Positions 12,396 to 23,616 of a stretch of 64,000 bases of DNA are shown one piece after another. Position numbers and translations under genes: made by a program. The stretch spans positions 77,669,106 through 77,733,105 of the forward strand of contig NC_065922.1 of the NCBI RefSeq assembly GCF_024586455.1. Direction: 5' to 3'. The number at the start of each line of letters is the position of its first letter. The first letter of the stretch is position 1. The notes beneath the pieces are model-generated. The model saw only the letters and a program-made list of their open reading frames with translations. It ran no database searches and had not been told where the DNA came from. Source of the stretch: Bactrocera neohumeralis (taxonomy: Eukaryota; Arthropoda; Insecta; Diptera; Tephritidae).

Positions 12396-13660
12396 AGGAT
12401 TCCTGCTGCTCGCTAAAGGTACACCTCATTCGGGCCCTCGCCTAATACGTATTATCTTACTATATTAGACTTGTGAAACAGTACGGCTACGTACTAAACC
12501 CTTAAGTCCGTGATCCGTAGCTTTGTAGAAAGGCCCTGCGGAACCGCCGGAACCGCATTACATCGCAGGGCTAGTTTAGCCCATTGACTCACGTCATTAT
12601 CTCGCTATTTGCGGCTCAAGCTTCGCTGCTTCTTTGTCATTCCATGATATACCATACTTGTTTCGTTTGCAGTATACTATAAGACACTTTATTATCAGGT
12701 GTTATTTGGCCTGCCACTTCCATCTCCAGCTCTTGCCGCTCTGTTTAAATCTCAGGCAATAGAAAATATTATGCTCCACATTTTCGCTACTGCTACCACA
12801 GAAAGAGCAGGTAACTCCATTGTCATGACCGTACTTATTCAGGTACTCTCTAAAACATCCGTGTCCTGCGTCATCTAAAATTCATTCCACGCATGCTTGT
12901 ACATTTCCGATTAATCGGTGCGTACATCTTCCCTTTCCTGCTATGTCCCAACGATTTTGCCAATCCTGTAAGCTGGCTTGTCTTTTCTCTTCACGCTCAG
13001 CCATTGTCAGCTTCCTGTCTATAATTTGCTTTTATCCTAGATTCGCTTCAGTTCTCGAGCCTTTATGTCTGGCAGCATTATCACAGATATAATGCTAGCG
13101 GCTCTATGAGACACCGTGCGGAGCCGGAACACTGATTTGCCATTCTTGCATATGTTTTATGCATCAATTCTGGTCAGGAGCCGGCTTGTTTTGGTCCTCC
13201 TATGTTGGCCATGATTCTGGATAAGTCGCATTTACACGGGCGTCTTTTCCGTATACTTGTTCAATGTGAACTTTGTAACTGAGTCTTGCCTCTACGAGTA
13301 TCACCAAGATGATTTAGGGTTGATTATGCTGTAATGCTGTGTCCGTCAGTTGAAGTTTTGAGCTATGTAGCCAATACTTTATAGTATTTTTGGCCACAAT
13401 CGCACTAGATATGCTCTGAATTTGGTGGAGCCCTTTGGCTACAAAAATTACCGCTACATCAGCGGCGTATCCTATAATCTTCTGACTTTTGAGCAGCGGG
13501 AAACGTAGTATTCCATCATACAGGACATTCCATAAGAGTGGACTCTGTATGGAACCTTGTGGCACACCGCCAGTTACAGTATACTCTTTTGGTCCTTCGT
13601 CCGTGTCATCCTACCTGCAGTCTTCGTTTCAATGTGTGCTTAGCTTGGGTTTCTGAGTGT
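12396..13660 (-). mobile_element. R1-like non-LTR retrotransposon fragment
   Basis: The minus strand encodes MPQGSIQSPLLWNVLYDGIL, then KIIGYAADVAVIFVAKGL. The usual catalytic (F/Y)ADD is altered to YAAD, so the reverse transcriptase is dead. Further along the same strand (about 12830-12740) is CSFCGSSENVEHNIFYCLRF, the C-terminal zinc-finger motif. The order fits one degraded R1-clade copy with stops and shifts. A small GCCCTGCG/CGCAGGGC hairpin lies at 12533-12572. Degraded sequence to about 14290 may extend it upstream, but I cannot confirm that. Confidence 0.65.
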
Positions 13661-15757
13661 TTTTGTAGACCTGGATATTCTCTATCGGCTTAAACTAGAT
13701 TAATAGTACTCAATAATTAGATCTCTAAGTTTTGGACTTTCCAGCCGTTGCTAAGAAAAAAGCAAAATAAAAGGCTCCTACTAAAAGTTCAAATAAGCGA
13801 ATTTGTCACTCTTTTTGGATACTATTCTTCCGTTCATCTTATGTGATTGATAGATATACAAGCTTCTAGGTTCTCCGAAACAATGGGTCGGACCATTTTT
13901 TGTAAGCTCTACAATTTTGTTGTTAGAAGTGTACGTCGGACTGTCTAAGCCCTCTTATAATAGAGACAACTGCTAAGCTAGCCAGGTTGCTAAGAAGGCT
14001 GTCACCATCTCTTAAGTTACTTCTCGATTAGTTCCACAATGAAATTAACCTATCTAAGTGCTTTCGAAAAATATGGGTTGATTGTCGAGCAGGTCAGATT
14101 TTTCCTGATATTCCGGCTAGTGTCGCCTCAGCTATTCATTCACACTGGGCAACGAGTAGTCTATCATCAAAATTAATGAAACATGGTTTCTTACAGATTT
14201 TGCGAAGCTGTCTCTACACTTTGCAACAGTAGTCTAGCTTTGTAGTTGGAAGCTTACGATCAACAAGTAAGCCTAGGAGTGCTTCCGGGACTTCTTAGTG
14301 TACATTTTCACACAAATTTTCTCAACTCATGCCAAATATAGCTCTTCTATAGAAATGCCAAAGCGATGGAATGATGAAGCAATTTGCATGAAACTGTGTC
14401 ATTGTACAGTTATAAATATGCACACTTTTTGCACTTTACGAAGAAAGCTCGCCATTATTTTAAGAGCAATTTCTAAATATCAAAAATGTATGGGCGCACA
14501 CATTGCCCCGCACTCGACTCGCTCGACACACATTTGACCAAGTTTTGGTTGTCTGCCAGCGACATAATGCCAACACTCAAGACAATAAAGCAAATATGAA
14601 AAATGGCATGCATGCGCTGACACACAGGAAGTTGGGAAAGTGAACAACATGGCAGCTCCAGCAGAACAAATGAGCAAATAAATGAATAAATAAATACAGA
14701 GAAACATAGAAACAACAACAGCATTAGTAGCAACAGCAAAAACAGCAACAGGAAACACTATTACGGGTAAGTGCTTGTGCTTATGCTTGAGCTTATGCTT
14801 GAACGTGTGCCTGTGCCTGTACTTTGGAGCACAATGACTGCAAAGAAGTGACATAAACAAAGAGTCATATCCAGACACACACACACACAAGCACGTACAA
14901 ACAAAAGTACAATCACGCATTCAAGCATTTCGAACGCAAGCAGATACTCAGCACAGTCAAAAAAAACGGCCAAAACAAGGCACAACATTTCATCAACATG
15001 CCATCAGTTGCGACAAAAAAAGAGCCGTGCAAGAAAAGAAAAGTGTGAAAGTGACAGAAAAAGTGTGGGGAGGGCAAGGCGTCTGGCAAGAAAGCTCAAA
15101 TGTAACTTGGCATGAAAGAAAGCCTGGCAGATTTGCACTCCTCGCGCTGTTCATGCTACTAATTTGTTGTTGCACTTAACTTTTTATTTAAAACTCACCG
15201 CTATCCCGCCCTATATACGCAGCTGGCGCTGAACAAAAGCATAAAATGAAAATCAGACAATTTTATTGTAACTGCCGGCACAACGACAGCAGTTAACTGC
15301 CTGCTTCCTGCTTACATGACCACAACAACACAGCGAGTTACAGATAATATAAATAAAAAATTCCGTAATAAAACTCGTTCGCCTCAGCAACAAGCTCCCC
15401 ACATCCGCGCCAACTACACAATGTAATAACAAAAATATGTGTCCTTACAACAACAACAACAACAATGCGTAACATTTAAGCGACAACAGCCATAATTGCC
15501 ATTACATGGTTTGTAAGTCGCAAGTCCCCACCTCCGGCTACAAGCCGCTGACTCTTGGCTATCGCGGGTTACACGCACCGAACTCCTTGCCACGCGCTGC
15601 CTACACCCACGCGCTCGTGTGTGGCTCACCACTCGAAAGGTCGACAAAACGATAAGGGTTTGCCTTTTCACGTGGCGAAATACACGATTGTGCGGTAATA
15701 TGGCACAGTGAGGCAATAGTAACGCAACGAAATGGTATAACTCCAACCGAGACTTTA
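13661..15757. other. Gene-free stretch, possibly with LINE remains at its left end
   Basis: 13700-14290 reads PEALLGLLVDRKLPTTKLDY on the minus strand, which may belong to the LINE at 12.4-13.7 kb. The rest is AT- and CA-rich without genes. Confidence 0.4.
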
Positions 15758-16190
15758 CAGGGTTTGTCCGGAAAGTGATAGGACCGAGTCGATTTAAAAA
15801 AAATTATTGAACCAATCGTTAAAATTCTTTAAAACTTTCAAAATAGGCTCCTTCTGCGTCGATGCAGCGCTGCCAGCGCGATTTCTAAGCATTGAAGGCG
15901 TCACGGAAGGCATTCTCCGGAATAGCCTTGAGAGCCGAGGTGCATGCTGCTTGGATCCCACATCTGGGCTGTATCGCGGCTGCCGAAGCGTTGGGATGCT
16001 GGCCTTGGTTGAACGATGCCTTTGATGTCAACAAAGACAATGAGCATCGTTTTCACTTTGGATTTGCTCATTCTTCCGATCTTCAAAAAGGCCTGGTGCC
16101 ACCGAACCACTTCTTGCTGAAGCAAAATTTGGATAAGCCTTCTTGATCATATCAAACGTCTCTGTCGCAGATTTACCGAGTTTCACACTT
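15758..16190 (-). mobile_element. mariner relic 4, internally deleted
   Basis: Starts CAGGGTTTGTCCGGAAAGTG after TA and runs in the reverse sense. It keeps the 3' end, a piece encoding RMSKSKVKTMLIVFVDIKGI and part of the N-terminal domain (QEVVRWHQAFLKIG). The middle and the 5' end are gone. Confidence 0.75.
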
Positions 16191-17847
16191 AAATATTGTG
16201 AGTCCTTTCTTTAAGAATTACTTATCTTTCAAGTCCTTACCAATTCTTTATATCCTTCATACGACTTCTGTGCGATCCTTGCAAACTCGGTACAGTTTTA
16301 CTTGATTCACTACATAATCATCAATCTCTAACATCCATCTGACAGCTGACATCTGACGTCTATCTGACATCTTTTGACAGCAGTCTATCAAGTAATCAAG
16401 CGAGACAAAGTGTCCCCTCGGAATTTCGGCATCTTAAGGCACGTAGACCTCTATGTATTATAAAAACAGCCAGAGCCCCTTTGTACCACATTCAGCCCAC
16501 TGTGGCTATATTTTTAACTAGCTCTCTCTTATAGGTGTCCATACACCAGTATGTGCGCATAAGTTGTCCATTTATGAACTCTTAAGGCAAAAATTAAAAA
16601 TGAAAATCTTGGTCAGGTCGGTCGGTTGGTCGGTCGATGGGCAGAGGAAGCGCATAACGTTTCCAGTAGCGCGTCGCTGGGTTAGTCGATGGCTTTGTAA
16701 GTTGGTCAACTGCCCAACACAAAGTGGCTAGGCATTATGGTAACAATGAAATGCCTGCTTACACACGCACTTGCATGTATAACGGTAAATATTAAAATAT
16801 GCGGCGATGCAGTGCATACAGACAGACCGAAAATTGTGAACCATACCGCTCACAAGTCATCGTCTGCAACCTCGTCCCTCCCTACCGAGTTGCAATTTCT
16901 ATTTCAAGCGTTGCCTGAGAGGCATAGATGTGTGAAAGATTACAAAATCAGCGCTAATTTAGTTACCGTTATTTTTGCAGTTTATTGCCTGCTTTTGTTA
17001 TCGCCACTCATTTCCGTATGCATGGCGTTTGCGGTGGCGCTTGCAACGGTGCCGGCGTCATTGTCATTTCGTTTATTTCCGCTTCGCATTTGCACCTCAA
17101 ATTGCAGGCAATCAAAATGCTGGCTCACTTTTGCTTCACAACTGCAGCGCGGTAAGTGGCACGCAGCGCGGCAACATGTTTACCTAAAATGCATGCCTCA
17201 CATTGTTGTGCATCATCGTACATATGGTAGATGTAATCTCCGCCCGGTGCAGCCGCCGCTCACAACTTCCCCGTCGCCGCCAACGCCTGTGGCATCCGGC
17301 GTAGCAGCCAGTTCACTGTGCGCGGCCCCTGCTCCGTGCACGCGCCTACGCAGATGCCAAGGTAGCATAGTGGCGGCATAGTAATATGTTTAAAATTTGA
17401 TTAGCAGTAGCAGCGGCAGCAGCGCCAACAACACCAAAATGTCAACAACAACTGCAAAAGTGGATACTCAACACTGGCACGAGCCACTCAGCTGCGCAGG
17501 TCAGTTTCTTTCGCGGCTGCACTTCGTTTCGCTTGGAGACTGGAAGTCGCATGAATTTACAAAAACAACAAGTCCAGTGTGGAACAGGTGGCGCGCGAGT
17601 TTGACAGTCGGCTGACAGCGTACTGCCTTTTTGGTAGTGAACACAGCCATATTTTTTAGGGGTGAAACAGCGTGCACTAATTTTCGCAGATTCTTCATAA
17701 TACAATGCTGTAAGAAGTAAAAGCAGCCGTAGGCTGCGCGCTAAGCAGATTTGCAAAATATTCTGTGGAGAATTCTAATTTCTTTACTTTAAAGCTTTAA
17801 CGCTAGGAGTACAATGTAGCGAAAAGCTATTCGGAGACATAAATATA
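16191..17847. other. Gene-free stretch
   Basis: Contains GACATCTGAC-like short repeats near 16330-16380 and a chance 214-codon frame (16737-17381) with no recognisable domain. Confidence 0.45.
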
Positions 17848-17977
17848 TTGGGTAGTCGAAAAAGTCTTCGTATTTCGATGGTTTATGGTATGACACAATG
17901 TGATTGGTAGCACTGGAGATATACGAATGCAAAGACAACTATTGACAAAATACGAATAGACTTTTTCGACTACCCAA
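17848..17977. mobile_element. MITE copy 1 (TTGGGTAGTCGAAAAAGTC ends)
   Basis: 130 bases flanked by TA on both sides, with inverted ends TTGGGTAGTCGAAAAAGTCT matching the family at 35.6, 36.6 and 59.7 kb. The left end has a small deletion (GTCTTCGTATTT for GTCTTTTCGTATTT). Confidence 0.78.
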
Positions 17978-18153
17978 TAGGTTGCCTATGCTCCACCTTG
18001 TGCTTGGCCCAAGGTACCCAACAAGCTCTAAACTGAAATTTTTTCAAATAATTTTGATAAACATTTTTCTTCCACATTTTTTATTGTTTCCATTATTCTC
18101 ATTTTTCGTCACACCGTTCGCTTAAACCCATTTAACATTTCTCCCTTCTTATG

Positions 18154-20505
18154 TCAACACTTCACACAGCAGGCCGGAAACTCTCCCTCAAATAATTTGC
18201 GGTTTTCACAAGTTATTCGCAGATCGCTGCATCTGTAAAACAAAGCAGCAAATAAAATACTTTCATTCTGTTTTTGAATCGCTACTGATAAATCTGATTG
18301 ATATGTTTACTTTATTTTCATTTAATTAATTTTTTCAATTAACTTTGTTTTCACTTTGGCTACACTTCACTTACTTGATCACTTGCGTCACATATTCCCT
18401 GCTGCAGCGCGCGCGCTGTACGCAAATTCCGTTCGTGTTGGTGCCATAATCCACATATTCCACGCTCTTATCTGTGGCGGCATCGTACGTTACGGCTTGA
18501 GGGCCGGCGGTCAGCGCGGTGTAACTGCAACTCTTGACAGAGGCTGTGGAGTATTTCCGAAGATTTTTAAACTGCTGATAATTTTACTTAACAAAACCAC
18601 TTAAGCATGCATATACAGGGTTTGTCCGGAAAGTAATAGGACTGAGTCGATTTAAAAACAAAATATTGAACCAATCGTCACAATTCTTTAAAAACTTTCA
18701 AAATAGGCTCCTTCTGAGTCGATGCAGCGCTGCCATCGCGATTTCTAAGCATTGAAGGCGTCACGGAAGGCATTCTCCGGAATAGCCTTGAGAGCCGAGG
18801 TTCATGCTGCTTGGATCCTCTTTTATCGGCCTTTTCAGGCAAGGAAACAAAAAAGTCCGGTTGGCACATTTGGACTGTAGGGCGGCTGCGGAAGCGTTGG
18901 GATGCCGGCCTTGGTTAGGTAGCTGTTCACAAGAAAGGCGGTGTGAGCCGGGGCGTTGTCGTGGGACACTTCCAATCGGCTACAATGTATTTTCGGACCC
19001 GATTGACCCTTCATTTGAGTCTCTTGAGGACTTCCACCTTAAACTTAACATCTGGGGAATTAAACGAATACTTAGTCGACGGTCTGGGTTCAAAACTTTG
19101 CGGACACGAGTCACATTGTCGGTGTTCGTCGAAGTCGCAGGTCTCCCAGCACGGTCTTCATCAGCGACCTCTTCCCAGCCCTCCAAAAAGACCTGGTACC
19201 ACCGAAACACCCCACTTCTTGCTAAAGCAACATCTGGTTAAGCCTTCTGGATCATATCTCTATCGCAAATTTACCGAATTTCACACAGAATTTAATCGCG
19301 TACCTCTGCTCTAACGAACGCTACATTTTCGGCTTGCACCACTCATGGAACACGTCGCGCGAAAATGTTTGTTCTGACTCTCCAGGTGCTCGGAGACAAC
19401 TGACAAGCCGCTCGTTCGTTAGCTAGGAACGCCCTCTACCGAATACAGTCGGTGCGCGTACGCTCCGAAGTGCAGTCGCGACGGAAGAAATTCAGTCCTA
19501 TTACTTTCTGGACAAACCCTGTAGAACTTATATGAAAAGTTTATTATGTTAACGAAGAAAAAAATATCCGATCTTTTGCAGGTATCTCAAAGGTGGCCGC
19601 GTCCGCGTTTTTGCTACTTATGTAAGGTCATGAAAGATCCACCAGTTGTCTTAGTATTCTCTTTTGAGAACTATATTCGCATTGGCCTGTCTTCTCGAAA
19701 CCCTTGAATTACTATGCCAATCGCAATTTTTCGCTGTATATTCAGAAAAAAATGGGGAAAAGACATAAAATCGAAATTATCCGAAACCATTAACCTTTCA
19801 AGAGTCCATAGAAACCCTTGACATTACCCAATTTGTTCACAAATGCGTAAGAATTCTATAGTCTGTTATCAAGAAACAAATATGTTGAGATGTTCAGCTG
19901 TCAAACTGTGGTTCAACCAGGCGCGGATCCAGAGTAGAATTTTGGTGAGGGAACTATGTATATAATTTTGTACTTGCAACTCCAAGTATTTTTCTTCGCG
20001 GAGTGTCACTTATGATGGAAATAACGTATAACTTTTAACTTTTGGGGTTCCAACCCTCCCCCGTGGATCCGCCCCTGGGTTCAACCAAAAGAAGCAGAGT
20101 TAAATTTTTTGAGACCTAGAAATAGGCGGATTTGAACCCACAATACCAAAACCGAGAGTTTTTAAATTGAAGAACCCACTACTACTAGCTTGAGAACGGA
20201 CCACTAAACATATTGATACTTATGGATGCATCAAGCTAAGACTCCTGTCTAGTAAAAATCTTCCGGAGTAGACAAATATTCAAGTCTATCTCTGCTTCTG
20301 CGCTGAATCCGGTAGTAAAAATTTCATTCCGAATGCCACATTATTTGCATATACATATTATATACATTACTTCTGGTCAATATTCACCAACATCAACGAG
20401 GGTGCGAATAGGGCCGGTTAATCAAATTTAATTTCACTTACACGCTTGGGGACTGCAGAGCACAACCAGCAAAACCAGCACACAAATAAATTCAGTTATT
20501 TTCAT
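18154..20505 (-). CDS. SVWC-domain secreted protein, gene A (103 aa, 3 exons)
   Basis: Minus-strand exons are 20442-20505, 18375-18543 and 18154-18232, joined by GT/AG introns in phase 1 and phase 2. Exon 1 encodes a signal peptide starting MKITEFICVLVLLVVLC. Exon 2 carries SCSYTALTAG and NGICVQRARC, and exon 3 ends FPACCVKC-stop. The mature part has eight cysteines in the single-domain von Willebrand C order, with the CC pair and final C at the end. Exon lengths 64/169/79 are identical to gene D at 25.4-25.9 kb, so the two are paralogues. SVWC proteins (e.g. Vago) are arthropod secreted factors linked to antiviral, nutritional and stress responses; the specific role here is unknown. The 1.9-kb first intron holds a mariner relic and a hAT MITE, which hides the gene from open-reading-frame scans. 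A likely poly(A) signal (AATAAA, minus strand) lies at 18080-18085. Confidence 0.82.
18616..19521 (-). mobile_element. mariner relic 5, both ends present (906 bp), inside intron 1 of SVWC gene A
   Basis: Both inverted ends (CAGGGTTTGTCCGGAAAGTA and its complement) and TA on each side are intact. The minus strand encodes FRWYQVFLEGWEEVADEDRA, then TRVRKVLNPDRRLSIRLIPQ from the DNA-binding domain. A deletion follows, then the C-terminal catalytic tail. It is too short for a whole mariner (about 1.3 kb) and has frameshifts. Confidence 0.82.
19918..20077. mobile_element. hAT-type MITE with 8-bp target duplication
   Basis: 160 bases with inverted ends CAGGCGCGGATCCA and CAGGGGCGGATCCA (13 of 14 match), bounded by the direct repeat GGTTCAAC at 19910-19917 and 20078-20085. 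An 8-base target duplication and CAG-type ends fit the hAT superfamily. It lies in the first intron of SVWC gene A. Confidence 0.75.
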
Positions 20506-20761
20506 TTCAGTGGAAATATTTCAAATTTTTCGTGGATCACTTTGAGTTAGAAAACTTTTCGTGAAGACTTGGGGTTATATATTTGTCACAAAATTTAAAT
20601 ATAAATTATGCAATTTTAAGAAAATTTATTTAATTATTTTTTTGTTTTTTTTTTTGTTTTTGTATAAAAGTTAGTCTTAACTTTCTATAAACTCAATTTT
20701 CATCCAACAGAAAATAAATCTTTCCATTCGCCGACTGTTTTCGTTCAAACGGTAAAAGCCG

Positions 20762-20799
20762 AACTGAAACCCGAATTTAATTTTCCACTCGCTTTTATA
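20762..20799 (-). promoter_or_regulatory. Core promoter of SVWC gene A: TATA box and initiator
   Basis: On the minus strand TATAAAAG occupies 20799-20792 and an initiator TCAGTT lies at 20767-20762, with its A (+1) at 20765, 34 bases downstream of the first T. This matches the usual fly TATA-to-initiator spacing and leaves a 5' UTR of about 260 bases. Predicted from sequence only. Confidence 0.5.
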
Positions 20800-21619
20800 G
20801 CGAACTACCCAACGCACAAACAACTCAATTAAGTGATGGAAAAAATTCAATTTGTAATTACGAGTATTATGAAATTCTTACAAGTCGCCACCAGCGCCAT
20901 GAAGAGCCCTCAACCGTTAACCTTCTGTGACTTGCACCAGATTTATTTGTTTACGCACTTTCCCTGGCAATACGCGAGCAAGGCAAGTGATTTTAATTAT
21001 TTTTTTCTTCACTTGTTGTTGTTGCGCCAAGCGATTACATGAAGGCGCCGAGCGTTGTTAGTATGTATGCACAGTATGCGCCGATAAGCTTGAGAATTTC
21101 GGTGCACCAGCAAAGATCGCTTGCAGAGTGCGCTTGGACAATGCCTATTGCACGGCACGCTAACCCCTCGCCCACAAAAGCTGTTTTCAGTGTCAAAAGC
21201 TGGTAAAATCTGGCAAGCAACTGATTTCTTCAAGTGAGCAACGTGTCTTCTGAGTAGTAAACTGAGAGCCAGTAAAAGGAATGCGTGAAGACGCAGTGTA
21301 ACTTTCTTTTGTAGAAGTGTTAGTCTTTATAGTATTTTACTGCTTTAAGCGTGTAACGTTATATTAGTGAGTGTGCAACCGATCGTGCGTGCAAATTGAT
21401 AACGGTATCGGAGTATATATTTTTTTAAGTTCATGTGCCCATTTCCATTTTACACAGAGTAACCTTGTGCACCAACTTCATTAAAAACGATTGATTTTAT
21501 CTAAGTGGTTTTATGGAGTGAGAGTGAAAACTAGGTAACTGTCAGCCGACATTATTATGTCTTAAATTTAAAGAAATGTGTGGAATTAGGTTAGGTGAGT
21601 CCACGAATAAGCTCTCTTG

Positions 21620-21807
21620 GACAGCTAGTTACGCTTGTCCGTTGTAGCATCGGCATACGCCGGCAGCTGTACACTGTTATAGAAGATTGTACCTGCTCGA
21701 TTAAGTTCTGCAGCTCGAATTATTTTTTCCAGCAGCAGATTGAAGGGAGTCGCGTTGTCTGAAACCTCGTTTGGTATCGAACTGCTGGGAGAGCTCCTTC
21801 CTTCCTT
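21620..21807 (-). mobile_element. RTE-type LINE fragment, reverse transcriptase core
   Basis: The minus strand reads QFDTKRGFRQRDSL, then after frame changes a segment like LLEKIIRAAELNRAGTIFY and VQLPAYADAT. This matches RTE reverse transcriptase around its YADD box, which is mutated to YADA. It lies just left of the segmental duplication that carries genes B and C. Confidence 0.55.
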
Positions 21808-22280
21808 TGAGCTTTAGTCTACCGAATAGATTACTCTTGCAAGCTTTACCACAAACTCAAGAATGACAGTAATTGAGTCCGCTCTGTAATTTTTTTTGGA
21901 AGCCAAGCATTAAGCCACGAGTCGTCGAGGGACTAACGAGTTTTTTTTTAACTTTTCAAGAATATTTCAACATATTTTCCACAGAGGATTTCATTATTAG
22001 TTTTCATAACTTTTTCATTACTATATTTTATATATTAAATTTAATCATTAAGGTGTTTTTCTTTTTGATTTCGGATGATTTTCAACTTACTTCGCACGTC
22101 GTAAAAAGACTGCATACCCCTCTGACTTCCCCCACACCATATTAATGCTAATTTATTATTAATTATTGCTTAATGTGCTTATTATATATGACTTCTAAAA
22201 CCACTCGAATGACGCCACACCGTCTCAAGCCTCAGCATCTGCCGTCGCACCTTTGGCAAATCCGCATTTAAAATTTAAAA

Positions 22281-22317
22281 AATAAATAAATCCCAGCTTG
22301 TCGCATACACAAGCAGT
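22281..22317 (+). promoter_or_regulatory. Possible core promoter of SVWC gene B
   Basis: A weak TATA-like TAAATAAA at 22283 lies 32 bases upstream of the A in GCAGTCG (22315). The block is conserved in the duplicate upstream of gene C (about 24100-24137). The initiator resembles the TTCAGTCG of gene E. The duplication alone could explain the conservation. Confidence 0.3.
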
Positions 22318-22394
22318 CGTCCGACAACCAGCTTGCTAAGCAGACCTACGCATAGATCAATACGGTGTAACAAACAGTAACTCAGGTGAAAAAC

Positions 22395-22786
22395 ATGAAA
22401 TTGTTAACAGTAATAAGCCTCGCATTCTGCTTTTTCGCGACTGCGACAGCGCAGCCCTTCTTGTCCTTCGTTCCCAACTCGTCTGATCCAAGTAAGCTGC
22501 AGTGAACTGTTTTGATAACAAACTTTGCTCATACTTCTTAACATATCCACTAGATAATCCGGGTCATTGCTTCCACAAGGAGCTGCAACTCGCCATCAAA
22601 CTGGACGAGACCATTACACCGAGCAATGTAGACTTGTGCGCCGAATTGACCTGCGAGGAGGGAGGCCTTATACGTCTCAACCAGTGTTCACGCGTGCAAC
22701 CTATCTGCGAGGACTTCCAGTATCACCCCCTAGATTTTACTAAACCCTTTCCGGACTGTTGTGAAAGCTACACGTGCAATAAATAG
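22395..22786 (+). CDS. SVWC-domain secreted protein, gene B (109 aa, 2 exons)
   Basis: Exons are 22395-22491 and 22554-22786, separated by a 62-base intron in phase 1 (AGTAAG donor, CACTAG acceptor). Exon 1 encodes a signal peptide beginning MKLLTVISLAFCFFATATAQ. Exon 2 holds all eight cysteines of the SVWC domain (NPGHC, DLCAELTC, NQCSRVQPIC, PDCCESYTC) and ends CNK-stop. Unlike the three-exon members of the cluster it has no intron before the fourth cysteine, so that intron was probably lost. Its tandem copy is gene C, 1.8 kb downstream. The last two sense codons (AAT AAA) spell a poly(A) hexamer against the stop codon. Role inferred only from the family: an extracellular, possibly inducible defence or stress factor. 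Confidence 0.85.
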
Positions 22787-23035
22787 TAGTTGATGAGGTA
22801 CCGTAAGGTGTTTGTTTTCTCTTTTGGGACAGTCTGTCCTTTAGTGAGCTTTAAAAATATGGTTTGTTTTATTCAATTCGAGGCCCCCTTTTTCTGAAAC
22901 GGAAGTACTATATAGTCTAGCATTTGTTTAGCATATTTTTATAGCAGTTTTTACTACTGCTTATACGGTATTTTTACTCAAAAAGTAACAGTTAATTGAT
23001 TCCAAAGCTGAACACTCCACCGGCTGGGATATACT

Positions 23036-23520
23036 TGCGATTAAGTAAGCAATTGAGAAGTAAAGTCCTCTCTCAGAGAACAAAAACCAAACTCTACAAG
23101 TATAAGTCTCTCATTATTCCCGTCCTGCTATATGGGGCAGAGGCATGAACGATGACAACATCTGATCAGTCGACGTAACGAGTTTTCGAGAGAAACGTTC
23201 TGCGAAAGATTTATGGATTATGAATATCACATTCGATGGAACGATGAGCTGTATGAGATAAACGACGACATTGACATAGTTCAGCGAATTAAGAGACAGC
23301 GGCTGCGCTGATGGGTCATGTCGTACGTATGGACGAACACTCTTCTGCTCTGAAAGTATTCGACGCAATGCCCGCCGGTGGAAGCATAGGAAGAGGAAGA
23401 CCTCTACTCCCTTAGAAAGACCAGGTGGAAAAAGACCTGGCTTCGCTAGGAATTTCCAATTGGCGCCACCTTGTGAAATGAAGAAACGACTGGCGCGCTG
23501 TTGTTAACTCGGCTAAAACA
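23036..23520 (+). mobile_element. RTE-type LINE fragment between the duplicated SVWC genes
   Basis: The plus strand encodes KTKLYKYKSLIIPVLLYGAE, then HVVRMDEHSSALKVFDAMPA and GRGRPLLP, KDQVEKDLASLGISNWRHL, ending the reverse transcriptase ORF. Stops and shifts make it dead. It fills the spacer between the two duplication copies. Confidence 0.75.
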
Positions 23521-23616
23521 GCGTTTCTACACCAGTAAAAATGAAGAATAATAGGTTTCCTGAAGTGTCGTCCTCTTATTACAACCCCGAGTAATCGAAA
23601 AATTAATTCTTTAAAC

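Larger units (their letters stand above)
21812..23035 (+). repeat. Segmental duplication, left copy (contains SVWC gene B)
   Basis: Sequence from TTTAGTCTACCGAATAGATT through gene B to the TCCAAAGCTGAACAC region recurs at 23617-24915 with small indels. The most strongly conserved part runs from about 21980 to 22800. Confidence 0.8.

Noticed and set aside
14480..14920. 146-codon frame on the minus strand
   Set aside because: Driven by AACAAC, CACACA and AAGCTT-like simple repeats; no recognisable protein.
16737..17381. 214-codon open frame on the plus strand
   Set aside because: No domain, odd composition, internal shifts in character, no promoter or splice context; most likely a chance frame in GC-richer DNA.
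20125..20150. T-loop-like GGGTTCAAATCC on the minus strand
   Set aside because: The surrounding bases do not form a T stem or an acceptor stem of a tRNA.
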